A stretch of DNA of 64,000 nt from Lysobacter luteus (lineage in GTDB: Bacteria; Pseudomonadota; Gammaproteobacteria; Xanthomonadales; Xanthomonadaceae). Shown piece by piece: positions 36,888 to 44,556 of this stretch. The translations under genes and the position numbers were made by a program. The notes below the pieces were generated by a model. The model did not search any database. It had not been told where the DNA came from and saw nothing but the letters and a program-made list of their open reading frames with translations. Location of the stretch: assembly GCF_907164845.1 (NCBI RefSeq), contig NZ_OU015430.1, positions 2,408,001 through 2,472,000 of the forward strand. Reading direction: 5' to 3'. How positions within the stretch are numbered: position 1 is the stretch's first letter; each line of letters starts with the position of its first letter.

Positions 36888-38183
36888 CTACAGGTTCCGC
36901 CGTGACGGCAGCAGCAGGTTGCCGAACAGCAGGCCGGCGATCAGCGCCAGCAGGATATTGAGCACCGCCAGCACCGCGATCTGTCCGGCGTTCACGTCCT
37001 GCTGCTGGATCAGGTTCAGCAGCCCGCGCAGGCTGGCGCTGCCCGGCACCAGCAGGATGATGCCGGGGACCCGCACGATTGCGCCGGGGCGCTGGAACCA
37101 CCGCGCGTAGCCATTGCCCGCCGCAGTCATCACCAGTGCGGCGAGGAATATCCCCGCCCCCGCGCCCCAGGCGGCGCCGGCAAACCGCGAGATCAGGTAA
37201 CCGGCCGCGGCCGACAGAATGACCGCGGGGTAATCGCGCAACGCGGCGCGGAACAGCACCGCAAACGCGAGCGAGGCCGCCGCCAGTGCCAGCCATTCCA
37301 TCCAGGCCGGCTGTGGCCGCAGCGCGCGCACCTCCGGCGCCAAGCCGATGAGGTTGGCGACATAGAGTGCGATCGCCGTGCCCAATGCGAGTTTCAGCAC
37401 CGTCATGATCGCGCCGGCAAAGCGCGCGGTGCCCGACACCAGGTGCTGGCTGGCCAGTTCGTTCATGGCGTTGGTCAGCGACAGGCCCGGGAGCAGCACG
37501 ATCAGCGAACAGATGATCACGGTGTTCTGGTTCAACGGCGCGACGAAACTGGCCACCAGCACCGCCACGAGCGACGCGACCAGGGCCAGCACCGCGTCGG
37601 ACGCCTCGCGCAGGCGCGGGCGGGTCTCGCCCAGCTGGGTCAGCACGCCGATCAGCACGCCGTTGAAGCCGGCGATCGCTATGTCCAGCCACGGCAACCG
37701 CAGCAGCCCGCCGATCGCCGCTGCGACCAGCCCGAAGCCCAGCACCTGCATCAACCGCCAGCGCGCGGTCGGCGGCCGGTCGAGCGCGGCCATCGCCTCG
37801 AAGGCGTGGGCGAGATCGAGCTCGCCGGCGATCACCGCCTCGGCAATGCGGTCGGTCTCTGCCAGCTTGTAGAGGTCGTTGTCGCCCGGGGGCAGGCGGA
37901 CCACGCGGGTGGTGTCGCTGGCGCCTGGCAACCGCTGCGGGTCGCTGAAGCTCAGGATCAACGCGGTCGGGCTGGACCACGGTTCGCACTCCAGCCGCAG
38001 GCGGTCGGCCACCATCAGCAGCGCCGCCTCCAGCCGCTGGGCGGTCGTGCCGTAAAGGTGCAGGCGTTCGGCCAGCTCGACCATGAAGGCGATCCGGTCG
38101 GCGTAGCTGGCATTGGTGAGCGGTATCGGGCCGGAGGCAACGCCGGGCGCGACCAGCGGCGGGGACAGGGACGGGCTCGTCAT
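36888..38183 (-). CDS. Threonine/serine exporter family protein (ThrE type)
   Basis: 431 residues. The N-terminal part (about 20-150) is the ThrE/DUF1212 soluble-hydrophobic domain (MVELAERLHLYGTTAQRLEAAL), followed by some ten membrane segments, the second half being the DUF3815-like domain (PAVILSAAAGYLISRFAGAAWG, PGIILLVPGSASLRGLLNL). Members export threonine and serine; the substrate here is inferred from the family. ATG 38183 diverges from the Mla-like operon 77 bases away. Confidence 0.85.
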   Translation of the reverse strand: MTSPSLSPPLVAPGVASGPIPLTNASYADRIAFMVELAERLHLYGTTAQRLEAALLMVADRLRLECEPWSSPTALILSFSDPQRLPGASDTTRVVRLPPGDNDLYKLAETDRIAEAVIAGELDLAHAFEAMAALDRPPTARWRLMQVLGFGLVAAAIGGLLRLPWLDIAIAGFNGVLIGVLTQLGETRPRLREASDAVLALVASLVAVLVASFVAPLNQNTVIICSLIVLLPGLSLTNAMNELASQHLVSGTARFAGAIMTVLKLALGTAIALYVANLIGLAPEVRALRPQPAWMEWLALAAASLAFAVLFRAALRDYPAVILSAAAGYLISRFAGAAWGAGAGIFLAALVMTAAGNGYARWFQRPGAIVRVPGIILLVPGSASLRGLLNLIQQQDVNAGQIAVLAVLNILLALIAGLLFGNLLLPSRRNL

Positions 38184-38260
38184 GGGCAAAGCATCGCATG
38201 CGACGGTGGCGTGTCGACACGCTTCGCACAGGCGGCTGTATCCTGCGGCGACGAGGCCCC

Positions 38261-39379
38261 ATGACCGCATCCGCCCCGCAACCACCACGCATCGAATCCG
38301 ACGCCCGCGAGCCCGGCCGCCTGCTGCTGCGCGGGCATTGGACGCTGGAGCACGCCGGCACGCTGACCGAGTGCCTGAAATCCACCTCCGCCGACGTCAC
38401 CGCGCTCGATGCGCGTGGGGTCGAGCGCCTGGATTCGCTCGGCGCGCTGCAATTGCTGCGGTTCTGCGACCTGCGCGGCCTCGGCATGGATTGCGTGACG
38501 TTCCGCGACGACCACCAGGCGCTGGTCGCGGCGATCGACGACGTCGCCGACGGGCGCCCGCCGCGCAAGCGCGAGTACGGCGTGGCGGCGGCGCTGGCCC
38601 GCCTCGGCTTCGCGGTCACCGACAACTGGAAGGAGTTCCTCGCCCTGCTGGGCTTCTTTGGCGAGGTGTTGGCCAAGCTGCTGCGCATGGCGAAGGAGCC
38701 GTCACGCTTCCGGCCGACGTCCACCGTCTTCCACATGGAGCAGGTCGGCCTGGACGCGGTGCCGCTGGTGGCGCTGCTGTGCTACCTGGTCGGTGCGGTG
38801 GTCGCGTTCCTGGGCGCCAACGTGCTGCGCGACTTCGGCGCGACCATCTTCGTGGTCGAGCTGGTCAGCATCGCGTTCCTGCGCGAGTTCGGCGTGCTGC
38901 TGACCGCGATCATCCTCGCCGGCCGCACCGCCAGCGCGTTCACCGCGCAGATCGGCGCGATGGTCAGCCGGGAGGAGGTCGATGCGATGCGCACGTTGGG
39001 GCTGGATCCGGTCGACCAGCTGGTAATCCCGCGCGTGCTCGCGCTGGTGGTGATGCTGCCGCTGCTGACCTTCATCGCCAACATCTTCGGCCTGCTCGGC
39101 GGCCTCACCGTTGGTGCCTACGGGCTGGACATCCCGCCACAGCAATATCTCGGGCGGATGCAGGACACCATGGAGCTGCGCCATTTCTGGGTCGGGCTGG
39201 CCAAGGCGCCGGTGTTCGCGCTGGTAATCAGCCTGATCGGCTGCCTTGAGGGCCTGCAGGTCAAGGGCACCGCGCAGTCGGTCGGCGAGCGCACCACCTC
39301 GAGCGTGGTGCAGGCGATCTCGCTGGTGATCATCCTCGATGCCTTCGCGGCGATCTGGTTCATGGAGATGGACATCTGA
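38261..39379 (+). CDS. MlaE-type ABC permease with N-terminal STAS domain
   Basis: Permease of a MCE-type lipid transporter. The 372 residues begin with a STAS-like domain (about 1-95; SADVTALDARGVERLDSLGALQLLRF), then a MlaE region with about six membrane segments: FRPTSTVFHMEQVGLDAVPLVAL, VSIAFLREFGVLLTAIILAGRTASAF and GLQVKGTAQSVGERTTSSVVQAI. In E. coli the STAS unit is a separate protein (MlaB); here it is fused. ATG 38261 has GAGG four bases before it. TGATG overlap with the ATPase gene. Confidence 0.9.
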   Translation: MTASAPQPPRIESDAREPGRLLLRGHWTLEHAGTLTECLKSTSADVTALDARGVERLDSLGALQLLRFCDLRGLGMDCVTFRDDHQALVAAIDDVADGRPPRKREYGVAAALARLGFAVTDNWKEFLALLGFFGEVLAKLLRMAKEPSRFRPTSTVFHMEQVGLDAVPLVALLCYLVGAVVAFLGANVLRDFGATIFVVELVSIAFLREFGVLLTAIILAGRTASAFTAQIGAMVSREEVDAMRTLGLDPVDQLVIPRVLALVVMLPLLTFIANIFGLLGGLTVGAYGLDIPPQQYLGRMQDTMELRHFWVGLAKAPVFALVISLIGCLEGLQVKGTAQSVGERTTSSVVQAISLVIILDAFAAIWFMEMDI

Positions 39380-40266
39380 TGGCCGCCGACGCACCCGACA
39401 TGCCCGCCGACCCGGCCGCACCGGTGGTGCGCGTGCGCGGGCTGGTCAACCGGTTCGGCGAGCAGGTCGTGCACGACGGGCTGGACCTGGACCTGATGCG
39501 CGGCGAGATCCTCGGCGTCGTTGGCGGCTCGGGCACCGGCAAGTCGGTGCTGATGCGGTCGATCCTCGGCCTGCGGCGACCGAACGAGGGCGAGATCGAG
39601 GTGCTGGGGGTCGACGCGCGCAGCGACGACGAGGACGACCGGCGGCTGATAGAACGCAGCACCGGCGTGCTGTTCCAGGACGGCGCGCTGTTTTCGTCGC
39701 TGACCGTCGGCGAGAACGTGCAGGTGCCGCTGAAGGAGCACTACCCCGAGCTGGCCGACTCGCTGCGCTACGAACTGGCGCTGCTCAAGGTCAAGCTGGC
39801 CGGCCTGCCCGCCGACGCGCTGGACAAGCTGCCCTCGCAACTGTCGGGCGGCATGCGCAAGCGCGCCGGCGTGGCACGCGCGCTGGCACTGGACCCGCCG
39901 CTGCTGTTCCTGGACGAGCCCACCGCCGGCCTCGACCCCATCGGCGCGTCCGCGTTCGACCGCCTGATCCGCACCCTGCAGGAGGCGCTCGGGCTGACCG
40001 TGTTCCTCATCACGCACGATCTCGACACGCTTTACGCTATCTGTGACCGGGTCGCGGTGCTGGCCGACCGCAAGGTGATCGCCTGCGCCCCGCTGGCCGA
40101 GGTCGAACAGCTCGACCACCCGTGGGTGCAGGAGTACTTCCACGGACCTCGCGCGAGGGCGGCACAGACGGCGCGCGACCGCAACACGCAGGAGGCCGGC
40201 GCACCTTCGCGCGCGGACCAGGTCGCAAACCCGGGCGCCGACCCGACGATCGAGGCAAGCCACTGA
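39379..40266 (+). CDS. MlaF-type ABC transporter ATPase
   Basis: Energises the MlaE-like permease. The 295 residues carry Walker A GGSGTGKSV, the signature LSGGMRKRAG, Walker B LLFLDEPTAGLD and switch His THD (ITHDLDTL). Its C-terminal tail of about 35 residues after YFHGPRARAAQ is disordered-looking and extends past most MlaF proteins. It starts one base before the end of the permease stop and ends with a three-base overlap on the MCE gene (TGATG). Confidence 0.93.
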   Translation: MAADAPDMPADPAAPVVRVRGLVNRFGEQVVHDGLDLDLMRGEILGVVGGSGTGKSVLMRSILGLRRPNEGEIEVLGVDARSDDEDDRRLIERSTGVLFQDGALFSSLTVGENVQVPLKEHYPELADSLRYELALLKVKLAGLPADALDKLPSQLSGGMRKRAGVARALALDPPLLFLDEPTAGLDPIGASAFDRLIRTLQEALGLTVFLITHDLDTLYAICDRVAVLADRKVIACAPLAEVEQLDHPWVQEYFHGPRARAAQTARDRNTQEAGAPSRADQVANPGADPTIEASH

Positions 40267-41192
40267 TGGAAACCAAGGCCAACTACGTCCTGATCGGTGC
40301 ATTCACGATCGTGGTCTCGCTATTCCTGCTGCTGTTCGCGCTGTGGGCGGCCAAGTACTCCTCCGAGAAAAGCTGGCAGGAGTACATGGTGGTCTTCAAC
40401 GAGCCGGTGACCGGCCTCAGCGAAGGCAGCAGCGTGCAGTACAACGGCATCTCGGTCGGCACCGTGCAGAAGCTCAGCCTCGCGCCCGACGACCCGCGCC
40501 GGGTCCGCGCGCTGCTGCGGCTGCAGGCCCGCGCGCCGGTCAAGACCGACACCCGCGCCAAGATGTCGATGACCGGCATCACCGGCAGCCCGATCATCCA
40601 GCTCACCGGCGGCGAGCCTTCCAGCCCGATGCTGGTCGACGTCGACCAGCGCCCGATCCCGGTCATCCAGACCGAGCCGTCGGCGCTGCAGAACATTGCC
40701 GACACCGCCAACCGGCTGGTCGCCCGGCTTGACCAGGTCCTGAGCGAGGAAAACGTGGAGCGCGTGGCGCAGACCCTGGAGAACATCGAAACGCTGACCG
40801 GCTCGATCGCCGACCAGCGCGAGGACCTGCGCGCGCTGGTGGTCAACGCGCGCGAATCCAGCGCCCACCTGAAGGCGACCCTCGCGCGTACCGAGAAGAT
40901 CACCGCCGACGTCGACCGCGAACTCGTGCAGAAGCTGCCCGGTCTGGTCGACAAGCTTGACCACACCCTGGGCGAGCTCGACTCGGCCGCGGCCGGCGCC
41001 AACGGCCTGGTCAACGAGAACCGCGCGGCGATCAACAGCTTCGCCAACGACGGCCTGGCGCAGCTGGGGCCGACGCTCGGCGAGCTGCGCGCGCTGGTGC
41101 GCGACCTGCGTCGGATCAGCGACCGCCTCGACAACAACCCCGCCGGTTACCTGCTCGGCCGCGACGCACCGAAGGAGTTCGAGCCCGAATGA
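40266..41192 (+). CDS. MCE-domain lipid-binding protein (MlaD-like)
   Basis: Periplasmic lipid-transfer component anchored by one N-terminal membrane helix (YVLIGAFTIVVSLFLLLFALW). The MCE domain is at about 38-120 (VTGLSEGSSVQYNGISVGTV, MTGITGSPIIQLTGG). The long remainder (about 135-300) is alpha-helical coiled coil (LARTEKITADVDRELVQKLPG), like PqiB/LetB-type MCE proteins, and could bridge part of the periplasm. 308 residues. It overlaps the auxiliary lipoprotein gene as ATGA. Confidence 0.92.
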   Translation: METKANYVLIGAFTIVVSLFLLLFALWAAKYSSEKSWQEYMVVFNEPVTGLSEGSSVQYNGISVGTVQKLSLAPDDPRRVRALLRLQARAPVKTDTRAKMSMTGITGSPIIQLTGGEPSSPMLVDVDQRPIPVIQTEPSALQNIADTANRLVARLDQVLSEENVERVAQTLENIETLTGSIADQREDLRALVVNARESSAHLKATLARTEKITADVDRELVQKLPGLVDKLDHTLGELDSAAAGANGLVNENRAAINSFANDGLAQLGPTLGELRALVRDLRRISDRLDNNPAGYLLGRDAPKEFEPE

Positions 41193-41908
41193 ACGATCCC
41201 GCCTCCGCCCACGTCCGCCATCGTCCGCACCGCGCGGCAGCGCCGGCACGCTTGCTCCCGACGCGCGCCACCGCCGTGGCCCTGCGCTGGTCGACGCTGC
41301 TCGCGGCTACCCTGCTCGCCGGCTGCTCCCTGCTGGGGGGCGGCGGGAAGGAGCGCGCCACCATCTATGCACCCGACCCGCGCGTCGAGGCGACCACTGG
41401 CTGGCCGAGCGTCGACTGGCAGTTGTCACTGTCGCGCGCCACCGCGTCGCAGATGAACGACAGCCTGCGCATCGCGGTGCGGCCCGCGCCCAACGAACTG
41501 CAGGTTTACAAGGGCGCCGTATGGGCCAAGACGCCCTCGGACATGCTCGAGGATGCCGTGCTGCGGGCGCTGGAGGATTCCGACCGCATACCCGCCATCG
41601 CCCGCCAGGGCAGCGGCATCAGCGCCGACTACAAGCTGGTGCTCGACCTGCGGCGGTTCGAGTCCGACTACACCGGCGGCACCGGCGGATCCGTGCCGGC
41701 CGCGACGATCGAGGTCAACGCGAAACTGCTGCACGCCCCCGACCAGCAAGTCGTCGCGGCACGGACCTTCCTGCAGGCCGTGCCAGCCGCCAGCGTCGGC
41801 GTCGGCGACGTCGTCACCGCATTCGAGTCGGGGTTGGGCGCAGTGGCCGGCGACGTCGCCGGCTGGGTCCTCACCAGCGGCAACGCGCACGCCGCCGAGC
41901 ATCCCTAG
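41189..41908 (+). CDS. ABC-type transport auxiliary lipoprotein (PqiC/YmbA-like)
   Basis: 239 residues with an Arg-rich start, signal helix and lipobox LAGC (LLAATLLAGCSLLGGGG), then the ABC_trans_aux beta-alpha-beta domain: DSLRIAVRPAPNELQVYKGAVW, DMLEDAVLRALEDSD and LDLRRFESDYTGG. Such lipoproteins dock MCE tunnels at the outer membrane. Fourth and last gene of the MlaE-F-MCE-lipoprotein run. No MlaC-like soluble carrier is encoded here. Confidence 0.85.
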   Translation: MNDPASAHVRHRPHRAAAPARLLPTRATAVALRWSTLLAATLLAGCSLLGGGGKERATIYAPDPRVEATTGWPSVDWQLSLSRATASQMNDSLRIAVRPAPNELQVYKGAVWAKTPSDMLEDAVLRALEDSDRIPAIARQGSGISADYKLVLDLRRFESDYTGGTGGSVPAATIEVNAKLLHAPDQQVVAARTFLQAVPAASVGVGDVVTAFESGLGAVAGDVAGWVLTSGNAHAAEHP

Positions 41909-41988
41909 GTTCTCCGGGCAGCACGGCCCGCGGCGCTTTGCGGGACTGCGACGACTCCCCCCATGACGGGCGGGGCCATCAAGGAACG

Positions 41989-42124
41989 GTAGGAGCGGCG
42001 TAAGTCGCGACCCACTGACGGTCGTCCACCGACGGTCGGCGCGCTCTACGTGGCCGAAGCGCGGATTCCGTCCAATCACGACCACGCTCCGTGACCCCGC
42101 ATCGCGACTTAGGTCGCTCCTACA
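41989..42124. repeat. Decayed REPIN-like pair overlapping the alkB stop
   Basis: Left arm at 41989-42010 is a hybrid of the two arm types (GTAGGAGCGGCGTAAGTCGC); the right arm 42102-42124 is nearly family A with one change (TTAGGTCGC). The CTA at 42120-42122, TAG on the minus strand, is the alkB stop. The arms are 91 bases apart, more than in the other pairs. Confidence 0.7.
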
Positions 42125-42728
42125 AGACCCCGGGGCCGACGGTTCGGCCAATGCTGCGAAACGTCAGGTTGATCCTTCCACCGACCGGGCGCGCCGTACG
42201 CGGCAGCGCATGCCGGTAATTGCGTTGCGTGGCGCCCGCCATCACCAGCAGGCTGCCTGCGGGAAGCTCGAGCGCGAGCTTGCGGTCCGGCTCGCGCCGG
42301 TGCTTCAGCACGAATCGCCGAGTCGCGCCCAGGCTGACCGAAGCGATCACCGGCGCCGGCCCCAGCTCGGGTTCGTCGTCGCTGTGCCAGCCCATCGCAT
42401 CGCGGCCATCGCGGTAAAGGTTGGCCAGCACGCTGTTGAAGCCGGTGCCGAGCTCGCGTTCGAGGCGGTCCCGTAGGTCGGACAGCGCCGCCGACCACGG
42501 GCGTGGCTCGAACCGCACCCCCGAGTACCGGTACGTCGCATCCGGATCGCCGATCCAGCAGCTCAACCGCGGGCTGTCGACCTCGCGGCCGAACAGCCGG
42601 ATCCGGTGGACTTCCCACGGAATCGCCGCGCGCAACTCCCCGAACAGTGCTGTCGCATCCCCGGCCGGCAGCCACTCCGGGTCGAACCCGAGTTCCGCAC
42701 CCTCCAGCGGCAGTGGTTGCAGCGCCAT
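42120..42728 (-). CDS. AlkB-like Fe(II)/2-oxoglutarate dioxygenase
   Basis: DNA/RNA repair-type dioxygenase that removes alkyl groups from bases. The 202 residues show the jellyroll ligands: HxD in WHSDDEPELG and the distal His in NYRHALPR followed by the 2-oxoglutarate-binding Arg in RINLTFR; SVSLGATRRFVLKHR is also typical. It lacks the long N-terminus of E. coli AlkB and is closer to the ALKBH2/3-like bacterial group. The stop TAG lies in a REP arm, so the last residues (GRTVGPGVL) may be an extension created by the element. A family-B pair sits upstream of the start. Confidence 0.85.
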   Translation of the reverse strand: MALQPLPLEGAELGFDPEWLPAGDATALFGELRAAIPWEVHRIRLFGREVDSPRLSCWIGDPDATYRYSGVRFEPRPWSAALSDLRDRLERELGTGFNSVLANLYRDGRDAMGWHSDDEPELGPAPVIASVSLGATRRFVLKHRREPDRKLALELPAGSLLVMAGATQRNYRHALPRTARPVGGRINLTFRSIGRTVGPGVL

Positions 42729-42761
42729 GCGGCGACGCTAGCACGCCGTTTCCCCAGCTCC

Positions 42762-42840
42762 TGTAGGAGCGGCTTCAGCCGCGATCGTGTGACCGTCTGC
42801 CCGCGTCACCGCCTCGATCGCGGCTGAAGCCGCTCCTACA
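42762..42840. repeat. REPIN-like inverted pair, family B
   Basis: Arms at 42762-42784 (GTAGGAGCGGCTTCAGCCGC) and 42818-42840, inverted, with 33 bases between. It lies between the divergent alkB-like gene and the ETF-QO gene and is as intact as the copy at 18431. Confidence 0.85.
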
Positions 42841-42919
42841 ACGCGCCAGCATCCCGCGCCTATTTGGCGCCCCGCCCCCAAACCCGCGACAATCCACGGC
42901 CAGCAAGCAGGAGCCCGCC

Positions 42920-44548
42920 ATGACCGACCCGACCACCGCCCCCGAGACCGAACGCGACGTGATGGAGTACGACGTCGTCATCGTCGGCGCCGGCCCGGCC
43001 GGGCTGTCGGCGGCCATCCGGTTCAAACAGCTATCTGCGGAAACGACGGTCTGCGTCATCGAGAAGTCCTCGACCATCGGCGCCCATATCCTGTCGGGCG
43101 CGGTGATCGAGACCGGTCCGCTCGATGCCCTGCTGCCCGGCTGGCGCGACAACCCGCCGCCGATCTGCGTGCCGGCGACCGAGGACGAGTTCTGGCTGCT
43201 GTCGAAGGATGGTGGCCGCAAGCTGCCGGTGCCGCCGGGGATGGACAACCACGGCAACGTGATCGTCAGCCTCGGTGCGATGTGCGCCTGGCTGGCACCC
43301 CAGGCCGAGGCGCTGGGCGTGGAGATCTACCCCGGCTTCGCCGCCGACGAGACCCTGCACGATGACACCGGCAAGGTCATCGGCGTGCGCATCGGCGACA
43401 TGGGCGTGGCGAAAGACGGCTCGCACAAGCCCGGCTACACCCAGGGCATCGACATCCGCGCGAAGGTCACCGTGCTCGCCGAGGGCGCGCGCGGCCACCT
43501 GACCAAGCGGCTGGTGAAGCGGTTCGAACTCGACGCCGACAGCGACCCGCAGGGGTACTCGATCGGCATCAAGGAGCTCTGGCAGGTGCCGGAGGACCGC
43601 GTCAGCCCCGGCAAGATCGTGCACAGCTTCGGCTGGCCGGCCGACAACAGCACTTACGGCGGCAGCTTCGTCTACCACCTCGACAAGGGCCGGATCGCGC
43701 TGGGCTACGTCAGTGGCCTCGACTACAAGGACCCGCGCTACAAGCCGTGGGAGGCCTTCCAGCAGTGGAAGAACCACCCGATGGTCAAGCCGCTGCTCGA
43801 AGGCGGCGAGATCGTCTCGGCCGGCGCACGCGCGATCGTTACCGGCGGCTGGCAGTCGCTGCCCAGGGTCGAGATGCCCGGCGCGATCCTGATCGGCGAC
43901 ACCGCCGGCCTGCTCAACGTGCCCAAGGTGAAAGGCACGCACCAGGCGATCCGCAGCGGCATGCTCGCCGCCGAGCACCTGATCGCGACCTCGCTCGACC
44001 CCGCCGGCTTTGACGCGCGACTGCGCAGTTCCGACGCCATGGCCGAGCTGCGCAAGGTCCGCAACATCAAGCCCGGTTTCAAAAAGGGCCTGTGGCTGGG
44101 GATGCTCAACGCTGCGTGGGAAACCATCACCGGCGGCCGTTCGCCATGGACGCTCAAGAACACACCCGACTGGTGCAGCCTTGAGAAAATCGGCGAGTAC
44201 GAGTCACCCGAACGCGACTACGTCGAACGCACCCTCGCCCCGCGCGACCGCCTTGCCGGCGTGTACTTCGCCGCGACCGAACACGACGAGGACCAGCCCG
44301 TCCACCTCAAGGTCGCCGACACCGACATCTGCGTGACCCGTTGCACCGAGGAATACGACAACCCTTGCACCCGCTTCTGCCCCGCCGGCGTCTACGAGAT
44401 CGTCGAGGACGAAGCCGAAGGCCGGCGCCTGCAGATCAACGCCGCCAACTGCGTGCACTGCAAGACCTGTGACATCAAGGACCCGTACGAGATCATTACC
44501 TGGGTGACGCCGGAAGGCGGCTCGGGGCCGAATTACCAGAACCTGTAA
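42920..44548 (+). CDS. Electron transfer flavoprotein-ubiquinone oxidoreductase
   Basis: Passes electrons from ETF to quinone at the membrane. The 542 residues have an FAD-binding start VVIVGAGPAGLSAAIRF, the central ETF-QO body and a C-terminal 4Fe-4S domain: CTRFCPAGVYEI and NAANCVHCKTCDI, following the usual cysteine spacing. ATG 42920 is preceded by AGGAG (AGCAGGAGCCCGCC). The EtfB/EtfA partners are at 50897-52590, eight kb away and separated by polysaccharide genes. Confidence 0.95.
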   Translation: MTDPTTAPETERDVMEYDVVIVGAGPAGLSAAIRFKQLSAETTVCVIEKSSTIGAHILSGAVIETGPLDALLPGWRDNPPPICVPATEDEFWLLSKDGGRKLPVPPGMDNHGNVIVSLGAMCAWLAPQAEALGVEIYPGFAADETLHDDTGKVIGVRIGDMGVAKDGSHKPGYTQGIDIRAKVTVLAEGARGHLTKRLVKRFELDADSDPQGYSIGIKELWQVPEDRVSPGKIVHSFGWPADNSTYGGSFVYHLDKGRIALGYVSGLDYKDPRYKPWEAFQQWKNHPMVKPLLEGGEIVSAGARAIVTGGWQSLPRVEMPGAILIGDTAGLLNVPKVKGTHQAIRSGMLAAEHLIATSLDPAGFDARLRSSDAMAELRKVRNIKPGFKKGLWLGMLNAAWETITGGRSPWTLKNTPDWCSLEKIGEYESPERDYVERTLAPRDRLAGVYFAATEHDEDQPVHLKVADTDICVTRCTEEYDNPCTRFCPAGVYEIVEDEAEGRRLQINAANCVHCKTCDIKDPYEIITWVTPEGGSGPNYQNL

Positions 44549-44556
44549 TCGCCTTC

